NCBI GenBank assembly: GCA_016703605.1
Contig: JADJBU010000002.1
Coordinates: 496,001 to 560,000 of the forward strand
Source of the DNA: Candidatus Villigracilis adiacens
GTDB lineage: Bacteria; Chloroflexota; Anaerolineae; Anaerolineales; Villigracilaceae
Length of the DNA stretch: 64,000 nucleotides
Reading direction: 5' to 3'
In this document: positions 9,114-17,575 of the stretch, one piece after another
Position numbering within the stretch: position 1 is the stretch's first letter
How the letters are laid out: the number at the start of each line of letters is the position of its first letter
The notes under the pieces: model-generated
The model's database searches: none
Seen by the model: only the letters and a program-made list of their open reading frames with translations
Told to the model about the DNA's origin: nothing
Translations under genes and position numbers: made by a program

Positions 9114-10013
9114 CTATTTCATCCGCTCCCTGAAATCGTGGATGCCGTTGCGCGCAGACCACTGCGCCCCGCACGAGGCGCAGGCGAGATGATCCTCCTT
9201 TTGCAACAGGCTGCCATGACCGCAATCGGGGCATTTGAAAAGTCCGATGACCTGCAAAGGGATGTCTGCCTTCGCATTTCCCGGCAGGACGGCTTTCACG
9301 AACACGCTCGGCGTGAATTGGAAGAGCGCGCCCGTCGGCTGAAAGAGACCGTCCAGCGCGGCAAGGAATTTGGCGGGCAGCAGCCGCTTCAACATCCCGA
9401 GCCGAAAGTGGGAAACCGTCAGCGTTTTTTCGATGGAGAACCCCAACCCACCCAGCCATAGACGGATCGCCCGCGGGTGGAAATCGAAATTCAATTTGAC
9501 GAACTCGACCGGCTCCAGCGTGAACGGACTCCATGCCTGCCTGCCGAACCAGTAGCGAAGGATCGCCTTGAGGTTGAGTTTGTTCGCAAATTCAAGGATG
9601 AAGACCGCACCAGGTTGAAGCGCTGCCTTTATCTGCGCCAAAGCCTTGGGCGCATCCGCCATGTGGTGCAGCACGCGGATCATCGTGGCGGCGTCGAACA
9701 ATCCATCCTTGAAGGGCAGCCGGTACACATCCGCCGCAACATAGATATATTTGTCCGAAGCGCCGAGCCGCTCCTGGGCTTGCGCCAGCTGGGTCGTCGA
9801 ATAATCCAGCACAACAATGCGTTCGAAACCGGCATAGCGCGGCGTATTGCGTCCCGCGCCCGCGCCGAGTTCGAGCATCAATTTGCCGCTTTTGGGCAGC
9901 ATTCGCTTCAGGGCAATGGCTTCGGCTTGGTCTTCATAAGCGCGCCCGCCCTGCTCCCAAAAGGATTGCTGGTAGTCTGAACCTTCGTAATTACAAACGG
10001 GGGGGGTAGTCAT
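9114..10013 (-). CDS. Class I SAM-dependent methyltransferase with C-terminal zinc ribbon
   Basis: The protein has 299 residues. A Rossmann-type methyltransferase fold is shown by motif I LMLELGAGAGRNT (about 42-54), an acidic residue after strand 2 (IVVLDYS), a motif II/III region AADVYRLPFKDGLFDAATMIRVLHHM, and LQPGAVFILEFAN. The last 45 residues form a four-cysteine zinc ribbon, KCPDCGHG...CASCGAQW, followed by the NGIHDF element seen in Trm112-like tails. The substrate cannot be told from the sequence. Methyltransferases with this small zinc module act on quinones, glycolipid precursors or RNA. The neighbouring UDP-glucose dehydrogenase could point to surface polysaccharide work, but that is only a guess from context. 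Confidence 0.8.
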   Translation of the reverse strand: MTTPPVCNYEGSDYQQSFWEQGGRAYEDQAEAIALKRMLPKSGKLMLELGAGAGRNTPRYAGFERIVVLDYSTTQLAQAQERLGASDKYIYVAADVYRLPFKDGLFDAATMIRVLHHMADAPKALAQIKAALQPGAVFILEFANKLNLKAILRYWFGRQAWSPFTLEPVEFVKLNFDFHPRAIRLWLGGLGFSIEKTLTVSHFRLGMLKRLLPAKFLAALDGLFQPTGALFQFTPSVFVKAVLPGNAKADIPLQVIGLFKCPDCGHGSLLQKEDHLACASCGAQWSARNGIHDFRERMK

Positions 10014-10069
10014 TTAGTTGAGTAGTTGAGTAGTCGGATGGCGCCTTCGCTGACCATCCGACTAACAGA

Positions 10070-11365
10070 CTATCTTCCAATTGCCCGATAGGTAAAGCCC
10101 ATATCCTTCATCCGCCCGGGTTCGTAGATGTTGCGCCCGTCGTAGATGATCGGGGATTTGAGCAGGCTTTTCACTTTATCGAGATCGAGTTGTTTGAACT
10201 CGTTCCATTCGGTGATGATCATCAACGCATCCGCCCCATCGGCAACCTTGTACGGTTCGTCGAACATTTCCACCGCCGGGAGGATCGGACGCGCCACGTC
10301 CATTGCCACCGGATCGTACGCGCGGACCTTCGCCCCCGCTTCGATCAATTCCTCAGAGATGTCGATGGATGGCGCATCGCGCATGTCGTCGGTGTTGGGT
10401 TTGAACGCCAGCCCAAGCATACCGATGGTCCGGCCCTTGAGGCTGCCGCCCAGGAGATTCTCGACGATCTTGACCGCTTCCTTGCGGCGGTCGTAGTTGA
10501 CATCCATGACGCTGTTGAGGATCTTCGGCTCAAGCCCCTTTTCCTTTGCCATGAAGGCGAGCGCCTCCACATCCTTGGGGAAGCACGAACCGCCCCAGCC
10601 CAGACCGGCATCCAAAAAGTGACGCCCGATGCGCGCGTCGTAGCCCATGCCCGCCGCCACTTCCTTCACATCCGCGCCGACGCGCTCGCACAGGTCGGCA
10701 AGTTCGTTAATGAAGGAAATCTTTGTGGCGAGGAAGGCGTTGCTGGCGTACTTGATCATTTCCGCAGTGCGCAGGTCGGTGATGACGATGGGCGCGCGCA
10801 GGGGCAGGTGCAATTGGGCAACCTTGTTCGCAGCGTCGCGGTCCAATGACCCGATCACCGTGCGGTGCGGATTCATAAAGTCGCCGATGGCGGAGCCTTC
10901 GCGCAAAAACTCGGGGCACGAAACGACCGCGAAATCAATCGGCTTGGGCTGGGCGCCCTTCACAATATCGGCAACCCAGTCACCGGTCCCGATCGGAACC
11001 GTGCTTTTGTTGATCAACACCAGCGGCGCGGTCATGTTCTTCGCAATCGAAGTCGCCGCGGCTGCAACGTATTGCAGGTCTGCCGAGCCGTCCGACCCGG
11101 AGGGAGTCCCCACTGCGATGAAGGCGTATTCGGCGCCCTTCAGCGCGTCGGCATAGGATGTGGTAAAGGTGATGCGCCCCGCCTTCACATTGCGTTTGAC
11201 GAGTTCATCCAGCCCCGGTTCGTAAATGGGCATGATGCCCTTCTTGAGATTTGTCACGCGCTCTTCGTTCACATCCAGCGCGGCCACGCGGTTCCCCAGG
11301 TCGGCAAAACAGGCGGCGGTCACCAGACCGACGTAGCCCACGCCGACGACACAAATTTGTTTCAT
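10070..11365 (-). CDS. ugd: UDP-glucose 6-dehydrogenase
   Basis: 431 residues, the usual length of the UDP-glucose/GDP-mannose dehydrogenase family. The N-terminal NAD-binding Rossmann motif is GVGYVGLVTAACFADLG. The middle contains NEL..LCERVGAD, and the active-site segment GLGWGGSCFPKDVEAL holds the catalytic cysteine. The C-terminal UDP-binding domain has LGLAFKPNTDDMRDAPS and YDPVA. The enzyme oxidises UDP-glucose to UDP-glucuronate in two NAD-dependent steps, supplying uronic acids for exopolysaccharide or cell-surface glycans. The start is supported by AGAGGT upstream. The gene is transcribed in the same direction as the methyltransferase gene (57-bp gap) and as the receiver gene before it. 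Confidence 0.93.
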   Translation of the reverse strand: MKQICVVGVGYVGLVTAACFADLGNRVAALDVNEERVTNLKKGIMPIYEPGLDELVKRNVKAGRITFTTSYADALKGAEYAFIAVGTPSGSDGSADLQYVAAAATSIAKNMTAPLVLINKSTVPIGTGDWVADIVKGAQPKPIDFAVVSCPEFLREGSAIGDFMNPHRTVIGSLDRDAANKVAQLHLPLRAPIVITDLRTAEMIKYASNAFLATKISFINELADLCERVGADVKEVAAGMGYDARIGRHFLDAGLGWGGSCFPKDVEALAFMAKEKGLEPKILNSVMDVNYDRRKEAVKIVENLLGGSLKGRTIGMLGLAFKPNTDDMRDAPSIDISEELIEAGAKVRAYDPVAMDVARPILPAVEMFDEPYKVADGADALMIITEWNEFKQLDLDKVKSLLKSPIIYDGRNIYEPGRMKDMGFTYRAIGR

Positions 11366-11449
11366 TTTTTACCTCTTGGTTGAAAGTTTGGCTTGTCGGC
11401 TTTCCGGTTTGAAAAACGGGAAGCCCGCCATGGGTTTGAAATTCACCCG

Positions 11450-11830
11450 TTAATGCCTTCCCTTTTGCATCCAGTCGTTCACGGTTTCGAGCAGGTCGAG
11501 CAAATCCATCGGCTTGGTGATGTATTCGTCGCAGCCTGCGTCGAAGGCGCGTTTACGGTCGCCGGGCAGGGCGTGGGCGGTGAGCGCGATCAATGGAATG
11601 GCGGAGGTTTGCAGGCTGCCCTTGATCAGGCGGGTCGCCGTCCAGCCGTCCATCTCGGGCATCGAAAGGTCCATGATGATCAGGTCGGGGCGCTGTTTGG
11701 CGGCGGCGTTGACTCCGTCGCGTCCATTCATGGCAAGAAAGGTCTCGAAACCGTTCTTCTCGAGAATGAACTTCACCAATTCATAGGTGTCCATATTGTC
11801 TTCGACGATCAATATGCGGCCTGCGCTCAT
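11450..11830 (-). CDS. Single-domain response regulator (CheY/DivK-like receiver)
   Basis: 126 residues forming only a receiver domain: an acidic pocket in ILIVEDNMDTYE, phospho-acceptor aspartate in LIIMDLSMPEMDGW, the conserved threonine in PLIALTAHAL, and lysine in YITKPMDLLDL. There is no output domain, so it should signal by protein-protein contact, as DivK and CheY do. It could take phosphate from the orphan kinases at 5747-8932 or 14911-16794, but neither is adjacent. TATATT at 11837-11842 ends six bases before the ATG and there is no ribosome-binding site, which points to a leaderless transcript. Confidence 0.9.
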   Translation of the reverse strand: MSAGRILIVEDNMDTYELVKFILEKNGFETFLAMNGRDGVNAAAKQRPDLIIMDLSMPEMDGWTATRLIKGSLQTSAIPLIALTAHALPGDRKRAFDAGCDEYITKPMDLLDLLETVNDWMQKGRH

Positions 11831-11934
11831 GGCTTAAATATACTACAAAGTCAACGGCTGTTCGTGGTGCAAATTGCGTCATAAAAAATATTCCCCATCC
11901 CGCGCAGGCTGCCTGTTCGGTTAGAATCCCAACC

Positions 11935-13587
11935 ATGCGCAACGCCCAAAAATCAGACCATGTCATCCCCGCCTTACTCCTGGCAGACGGATCGCTCGCC
12001 ATCCTATCCGCCGTCTTCGCCCACATGCTTGGCTTCGACCCAACCCCGGGCTGGGGAGGCTCGCGCGTCGTCATTTTCATCCTCGGCATATTCCTGGTCG
12101 CGCTTTCAACCTACCTTTTTGGGAACAAAACAAAATTCATCGAATCAGAGGCAGCCAGCATCGCCGCACTGACCGGGCACACCTGGGCGGTCATTATCAT
12201 CATCTACATTTGGTTCATCACCTTCGGCACCTTCACCGAATGGCGCGCATCCACCCGTTATTATTCCCTGCTTGCAGACGCATTCGGCAAAGGTCAGTTG
12301 CATGTCGATGTGGAACCCGGCGCGGCGCTGCTCGCCGCAGACGATCCCTACAACAACGAGGGACGCCCGCCCTTCGACGACGACGTTTGGGACCTGTCGC
12401 TTTACAAAGGCAGGCTTTACCTGTATTGGGGTCCCGTCCCCGCCCTGCTCATGACCCCGCTTCAACGCGCATTGAATACCCGCCTGCCGGATCTATACCC
12501 CGTCTTTTTTTTCTTTTGTGGATTGCTCCTCGTCAATTCGTTGATCCTGCTGAAGATGCGGAGTTTCCTTCACCCAAGCCTTCCCCTGCGGAATTTAATC
12601 GCCTCTCTCCTCGTCTCCGGCCTGATCCTGCCCATCCCCTGGTCGCTCGGCATCCCAGACATCTATGAAGCGGCGATTGGCGCGGGTCAATTCTTCCTGA
12701 TGGGCGGCATCCTCTTCACCCTGCTCGCATTCGAAAGAAACATCGACAAAACCCGTCTCTTCCTTGCCGGTCTCTTCTGGGCGTGTTCCGTCGGTTCGCG
12801 CGCCATCAATGTCTTTTCGATTCTTTTCCTGGCGGCGCTGACCCTGTATTGGATCTGGAAAACCCGCGCCAGCAATTGGGTGAAACCCTCCCTCGCGCTG
12901 TTGACCCCGCTCGCGCTCGGAGCGCTCCTGATCGCAGGCTACAACCACGCCCGTTTCGACTCGCCGCTCGAGTTCGGGCTGCGCTACCAGATCACAGTCC
13001 AGAACATGAACCGCGACATGCCCCTCGTCTTCGAACTGGATTATCTGCCGCACAATGTCAATGCCTATGTGCTGCAACCGTTCCAGTTTGTTTCAGGCTT
13101 TCCCTTCATTCGCCCGGCCGGGTATACAGCCTTGCTGCAAAACCGCGGCGTGACCGCGCCCGGGCTGTACGCCGCTGGAAATGTAACCGGCATGTTATTC
13201 TTCGCGCCCTTTCTCCTGCTGGCGTTCCTGCCTTTTCTGCAGCAGTCGGCCGCCGAACAAAATGATTCCGCCGGGCTGAAAAGGCTGGTTTTATATCTTC
13301 TCGCCGGTTCCTTCATCATCAATTTCACCAGCCTGCTGTTTTACTACTATGGACAGATGCGTTTTCTGGCAGATGTCATCTCCCAGGCTGCGCTGCTGGC
13401 TGTCTTCGGGTACTGGATCGTCGCAGGAAAATCTCACAGGGTCCTTCTTGCCCTCGCCAATCTTCTAATCGCATTCACCCTGGTGGTCAGTCTCCTGCTT
13501 GCCGTCACCAGCGAAAGCGGGCGGATGGAAAAACTCAACCCGGCATTGACCGAAAGGGTCAATTCGTTTTTTACAGGGGGAAAATAA
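11935..13587 (+). CDS. Polytopic membrane protein, GT-C glycosyltransferase-like
   Basis: The protein has 550 residues with roughly twelve hydrophobic segments. A long external loop after the third or fourth segment (about 100-160) carries DDPYNNEGRPPFDDDVWDLSLYKGRLYLYWGP. Acidic pairs in this position, with a hydrophobic rest, are typical of GT-C enzymes that use polyprenyl-phosphate sugars on the outer face of the membrane. I cannot assign a specific family or sugar. TAGAAT at 11922-11927 ends seven bases before the ATG and no Shine-Dalgarno is visible, so it may be leaderless. It converges on the gene at 13619, sharing a bidirectional terminator. A lipid-linked transporter is a possible alternative. 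Confidence 0.6.
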   Translation: MRNAQKSDHVIPALLLADGSLAILSAVFAHMLGFDPTPGWGGSRVVIFILGIFLVALSTYLFGNKTKFIESEAASIAALTGHTWAVIIIIYIWFITFGTFTEWRASTRYYSLLADAFGKGQLHVDVEPGAALLAADDPYNNEGRPPFDDDVWDLSLYKGRLYLYWGPVPALLMTPLQRALNTRLPDLYPVFFFFCGLLLVNSLILLKMRSFLHPSLPLRNLIASLLVSGLILPIPWSLGIPDIYEAAIGAGQFFLMGGILFTLLAFERNIDKTRLFLAGLFWACSVGSRAINVFSILFLAALTLYWIWKTRASNWVKPSLALLTPLALGALLIAGYNHARFDSPLEFGLRYQITVQNMNRDMPLVFELDYLPHNVNAYVLQPFQFVSGFPFIRPAGYTALLQNRGVTAPGLYAAGNVTGMLFFAPFLLLAFLPFLQQSAAEQNDSAGLKRLVLYLLAGSFIINFTSLLFYYYGQMRFLADVISQAALLAVFGYWIVAGKSHRVLLALANLLIAFTLVVSLLLAVTSESGRMEKLNPALTERVNSFFTGGK

Positions 13588-13615
13588 AAAGAGACCGGGT
13601 TTCCCGGTCTCTTTT
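13587..13615. terminator. Bidirectional terminator between convergent genes
   Basis: A perfect 13-bp stem, AAAAGAGACCGGG / CCCGGTCTCTTTT, around TTT, giving a T-run on either strand. Confidence 0.85.
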
Positions 13616-13618
13616 CGA

Positions 13619-14914
13619 TCAGGGTGTGGGGATTGGCACTTCAGTTGCCTGGATGGCGTCCACTTGCGCATCGCCGCCGGTGCCGCCTGGGGGTGAAATG
13701 ATCACAATATACTCATAGGTGTTTGGCGGCGGGTCGCTTGGCGCGGAATCTACATCGATCAAAACTCCCGTCCCGGGCAGGGGACCGTTCGTCTCAGGAT
13801 CAGCAGGCGGGTTGCCGGGATCATGGTCGGGGTCGTGGAGTTCGTCTTCGGGCGGCAGGACGGGAACCTCAGCATTATCTGAAACAGGGACCGTATGGTC
13901 GTCAAACTCATCCCCTGCCGCAGCGGCAATATCGCCAACGTTGGAGTTCAAATCCGGGTCTCCATCCCCCCAATTGAAGACTTCATAATATGTGCTGCCA
14001 GTCGGGTCATTGGTAATGCCAATGATGATCCAATCCAGGTAAACAGCGCCGCCGTTGTTCCATTCATAATAGGCAAGATCGTAATTGTTATCCGGGGTAG
14101 AGTCTACTGTGATTTGCAGTGAGATGACGATATAAGTTCCATCAGCTATGGTACCTACATTACTGTCGTCATATGGGTCGGTATTATTCGGCGGGGCGTC
14201 CACATCAAGTTCCGGAGGGGGCGTGGCGGTCGTGAGTCCCGGATCGATTGTTGCAATCGCGCCGTAATCGCAAGGCAAAGGTCCGCCGTTATTGTTGGCG
14301 TGAGGGTCGGTGCAGGTTGTGGTTGAAGTATAGTCGCACGGCAGCGGACCGCCGAAATTATCCGCGCCTGGGTCGGTGCAGGTTGTGGTTGAAGTATAGT
14401 CGCACGGCAGCGGACCGCCGAAATTATCCGCGCCCGGGTCGGTGCAGGTGGCGGGCGGAGGGGTTCCCGTTTCTTCAGGATCTTCAGTTTCCGTGGGCGC
14501 CGGGGTGGTGGCTGTCACAACATTTGTATTGGTCGGAACCGGCGTTCCTGTGGCTGTTACTTCAGTCGGTACAGATTCTGTTATGGACGGCGTGGCTTCC
14601 GTCGGTGAGGGGGTGGCAGTCGGCTCCAGTGTCATAAAAGGCGGGAAGTAAATATTATCCGCGCCGGGCGTCAGGTAATTTCCCATCCACGCCATGGGGG
14701 TCAGGATCTGGGGCAGGATCGGCTGTAATATGGCGAGGGGCTGCGCGGCATTCGGATCAGGCTCAAGGTTCGAGTTCATATCCGCATTTACGCTCCAGAT
14801 CGGCGAGAGGCGGATGGCAATCTGCCCAACGATGATGATCAGGATGATTCCAATCGGAATGATGAAGATGAGGAGCGTCCAATCGCGGCGCTCGCGCTTT
14901 TGATTTTGAATCAT
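13619..14914 (-). CDS. Membrane-anchored Thr/Pro-rich surface protein with CTDP...GGPLPC repeats
   Basis: 431 residues. The N-terminal part is basic with one transmembrane anchor (LLIFIIPIGIILIIIVGQIA, about 13-32) and the rest is extracytoplasmic. A Pro/Thr-rich linker (about 90-160) precedes three 22-residue repeats with the pattern CTDPGADNFGGPLPCDY, each with two cysteines, the third one diverged. An acidic domain rich in Asp/Asn and aromatic residues follows (NNYDLAYYEWNNGGAVYLDW), which may be a beta-sandwich. The family is unknown to me. Its ATG overlaps the stop of the histidine kinase gene by four bases (ATGA), so the two are translationally coupled and probably functionally linked, for example as kinase plus surface effector or sensor partner. 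Confidence 0.65.
   Translation of the reverse strand: MIQNQKRERRDWTLLIFIIPIGIILIIIVGQIAIRLSPIWSVNADMNSNLEPDPNAAQPLAILQPILPQILTPMAWMGNYLTPGADNIYFPPFMTLEPTATPSPTEATPSITESVPTEVTATGTPVPTNTNVVTATTPAPTETEDPEETGTPPPATCTDPGADNFGGPLPCDYTSTTTCTDPGADNFGGPLPCDYTSTTTCTDPHANNNGGPLPCDYGAIATIDPGLTTATPPPELDVDAPPNNTDPYDDSNVGTIADGTYIVISLQITVDSTPDNNYDLAYYEWNNGGAVYLDWIIIGITNDPTGSTYYEVFNWGDGDPDLNSNVGDIAAAAGDEFDDHTVPVSDNAEVPVLPPEDELHDPDHDPGNPPADPETNGPLPGTGVLIDVDSAPSDPPPNTYEYIVIISPPGGTGGDAQVDAIQATEVPIPTP
14305..14436 (-). repeat. 66-bp tandem coding repeat (two near-identical copies)
   Basis: Units at 14305-14370 and 14371-14436 are almost identical. A third, diverged copy lies at about 14245-14304. Each encodes 22 residues with a CTDP...PC cysteine pair. 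The near identity of the two copies suggests recent duplication. Confidence 0.85.
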
Positions 14915-16794
14915 GACCCACTCTCCTTTTTTGGTGGGACCGGAAGCGAAACAATGAACGTCGAGCCGGGGAAGGTTTCCTCGTCATGCCCCGGGCTTTC
15001 CACCCGGATGCGCCCGCCGTGCGCATTAATGATACCACGCGCAATCGAAAGACCCAGCCCGGGCCCGCCCCCCTTGAACTTAGTCTTACCGGAGGAATGC
15101 ATCAGCACTTCGCCCGTCTGTGAAAATTTTTCGAAGATCACTTCGCGCATATCCGCGGCGACTCCAATACCCGTATCGCGGATCGCAATCTCCACCTGGG
15201 GTGGTTCCGCACCGTTGACATACCTGCCTGAAATTTTTACAGAGCCGCCGTCGGGCGTGAATTTAATGGCATTCATCATCAGGTGATGAAATACCTTTTG
15301 CAGCATATCGGGGTCGGCAGTGATCGCCGGCAGTTTTTCAAGCCCTTCGGCATTGAAATCGATATTGCGCTCCTCGAACGCCGGATCAAATTCCTTTTGC
15401 ACCTTGCGTATGACCGGCTCCAATTGGATGCTGGCTTTTCGCAGGATCAGGGCATTGCTGTCGATTCGGGACACATCCAACATGCTTTCGACCACATCGG
15501 TCATGCGCTCGGCGCCCTCCAGAATACCCTGGGCAAGTTTCTGCATATCGGAGTCCTTCTGAAGGTCCTGTTCGAGCATTTGCGAATACCCCATGATGAG
15601 GGTCAGGGGCGTGCGAAGTTCGTGAGCCGAGATCGAAATAAAGTTGGTCTTTGTTTTATCCATCTTGCGGAGTAATTCATTCTTCTCCTCAAGTTCGACG
15701 GTCTTCTTTTCCAATTTGGCAGTCATATCGTCGAAGGTGCTCGCCAGCGTCCCAATCTCATCCCCCGTGCGGATTCCCGTCCGGCGCGCCAGGTCGCCGC
15801 CCGCAATTGCCTGGGAGGTGCCCACCAGCGAATATAAAGGCACAATGATCATGCGCGAAACGAAATAACCAATGACGATCACCGCCAGCATCAAAATGGA
15901 AAAAATGATCACGTAGGTTGTGCGGCTGTCCGCGCCGAATTGAACGACAAAATCGGCAGGCAGGGCAACGGCAAAAACGGCGACACGGGTATTGCCCACC
16001 TGAAGCGGCGCGCGCCCGATCGTATACTGACGCCCGGCAATTCCCGCATTTTCACCCCTGACTATTTTTTCGCTGGTTCGGATGATTTGCCTGTATTCCT
16101 CCTGTGAAATGGCAAGCGCTTCGGCAATTTCTGTTTCGGCGGAACCAAAGGTCGTGGCAACAACCTGCCCATCCTCCCCGTAAATGACAATATCCGCCAG
16201 CGATATCTGCTTGAAGGCAGGCAGAAGACTTCCAATCGAGGTGCCGACAATGATAACCCCGTCGAAATCCCCGTCCACTGCAATGGGCATGAACGTATAG
16301 TAATGGATTTTCTCGTTGACGAGATTTCTCCCCAACACGCGCTGCGGCGGTTCCTGCGGGTTCCGCATTGCCAGGTAGCCCGCCACCACAGGTGACTGAG
16401 CCGCCTGGGTATCCTGCTCCACCCGTATGGAATTCCCCTCTTCATCCTTCAACAGATGAACCACTTCCGCGCCCTGCGGCGAAACGATGATCAAATTCTC
16501 GATGGCGCTTGTGCCAAAAAGGGGCTCGGCAATCTGGTATGCCGCCTCGCTATCCCCGTTCAGAACCGCAGGTACAAGACCGTTGGTATAAGCAATGCGC
16601 CGGGCTTCGCTAATGTGATACCCCTCCTGGCGGACAAAACTATCCGACACCACCCTGCCGGATTCAAGCAGTTGGTTGGTGAGCCGTTCGGTCAGCGAAC
16701 CGGTCACGAGGCGCGTTACAACATAGACCCCGATCACTGAAACGATCACGGTCAGTAAAAGGAACGGCAGGGCGACCTTGAAGCGAATGCTCAT
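14911..16794 (-). CDS. Membrane sensor histidine kinase (CACHE-like sensor, HAMP, HisKA, HATPase)
   Basis: About 627 residues. A transmembrane segment (about 5-25) is followed by a large extracytoplasmic sensor (about 30-270) with the helix-then-PAS-like strand pattern of double CACHE domains. A second transmembrane segment (TYVIIFSILMLAVIVIGYFV), a HAMP linker ending DEIGTLASTFDDMTAKLEKK, a HisKA with the phospho-His near 391 (SAHELRTPLTLIMGYSQML), and an HATPase with MNAIKFTPDGGSV, DTGIGVAAD and GGGPGLGLSIA complete it. It would report an external small ligand. ATG 16794 is used. An upstream in-frame GTG at 16809 is possible, and neither has a Shine-Dalgarno. A TATAAT lies on this strand at 16825-16830. 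No response regulator is adjacent. Confidence 0.88.
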   Translation of the reverse strand: MSIRFKVALPFLLLTVIVSVIGVYVVTRLVTGSLTERLTNQLLESGRVVSDSFVRQEGYHISEARRIAYTNGLVPAVLNGDSEAAYQIAEPLFGTSAIENLIIVSPQGAEVVHLLKDEEGNSIRVEQDTQAAQSPVVAGYLAMRNPQEPPQRVLGRNLVNEKIHYYTFMPIAVDGDFDGVIIVGTSIGSLLPAFKQISLADIVIYGEDGQVVATTFGSAETEIAEALAISQEEYRQIIRTSEKIVRGENAGIAGRQYTIGRAPLQVGNTRVAVFAVALPADFVVQFGADSRTTYVIIFSILMLAVIVIGYFVSRMIIVPLYSLVGTSQAIAGGDLARRTGIRTGDEIGTLASTFDDMTAKLEKKTVELEEKNELLRKMDKTKTNFISISAHELRTPLTLIMGYSQMLEQDLQKDSDMQKLAQGILEGAERMTDVVESMLDVSRIDSNALILRKASIQLEPVIRKVQKEFDPAFEERNIDFNAEGLEKLPAITADPDMLQKVFHHLMMNAIKFTPDGGSVKISGRYVNGAEPPQVEIAIRDTGIGVAADMREVIFEKFSQTGEVLMHSSGKTKFKGGGPGLGLSIARGIINAHGGRIRVESPGHDEETFPGSTFIVSLPVPPKKESGS

Positions 16795-16927
16795 GTGAAA
16801 AAACTGCACAAAACTGCCGAAGGCATTATAAAGGGGCGGCTTTCCCGGGGACTAAAAATGCAACATAATTATAATGTCACACAAGGCAAAAATTAAGCGA
16901 CTTTTGTCCGTCTTTTGCCCCGGGCAT

Positions 16928-17368
16928 TTACAATTGCTTCACAAAATGCACAAGACGCTCCGCCTCTAAATACCCCAGTTTCAAATGCGCGCGGATGCTC
17001 GCCTCGTTATCCAGCCAGGTATCCGACCCCATCTCCGAACACCCCTCGCCCCGCGCCCAATCCTCCGCAGCACGCGTCAACCCGCCTGCCACACCCAGCC
17101 CCCGAAATTCTGGATGCACAAACCACGCCTCAATATACCCCACCGGGCTGGTCTCGCATCCCTCGCAATAATCGCGCAGCCGCGCCTCGATCATCCCCGC
17201 GGCAGCTCCGTCGGCAAACGCCATAAAAACCGCATCCCGGTCGCTCAAAAGAATCTCATCCATGTCATATTCGAGGTAATCATCCGGCGCCTCGGGCCAA
17301 ATCCCCTTGCGCATCTCGAACCATGTTTCGCGGTCTCCCGCAGATATCCTGCGAATGACAATTTCCAT
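16928..17368 (-). CDS. GNAT acetyltransferase, aminoglycoside 6'-N-acetyltransferase type I-like
   Basis: 146 residues, the size of the AAC(6')-I subgroup. The GNAT core is clear: VGYIEAWFVHPEFRGLGVAGGLTRAAEDWA carries the acetyl-CoA pyrophosphate-binding R/QxxGxG/A loop. Several residues match AAC(6')-I rather than general GNATs: an N-terminal W-F-E-M-R-K-G-I-W-P, LRDYCEGCETSPVGYIE, GCSEMGSDTWLDN and LGYLEAERLVHFVKQL. Enzymes of this subgroup acetylate the 6'-amino group of aminoglycosides, but chromosomal homologues may have other substrates, so resistance is inferred, not shown. It stands alone, and TAAGAT touches the ATG. Confidence 0.78.
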   Translation of the reverse strand: MEIVIRRISAGDRETWFEMRKGIWPEAPDDYLEYDMDEILLSDRDAVFMAFADGAAAGMIEARLRDYCEGCETSPVGYIEAWFVHPEFRGLGVAGGLTRAAEDWARGEGCSEMGSDTWLDNEASIRAHLKLGYLEAERLVHFVKQL

Positions 17369-17575
17369 ATCTTAGAAAACCTCAAATTAGGATTTTGACT
17401 GCCCTGCCGCTTAACCTTCCATATCGAACCTTTGATTCCGCCCGAACTGCGCCTCAGACCCCGCCCCAGCCTGCCACCCCCTGCCAGCCGTTCCCTCGCC
17501 TAAGCCAGATTTTACCCACTCGACCCAAACTCCAACAGGGATGACGAAAATGAAATCGAAAGGATTCGACCCTGC

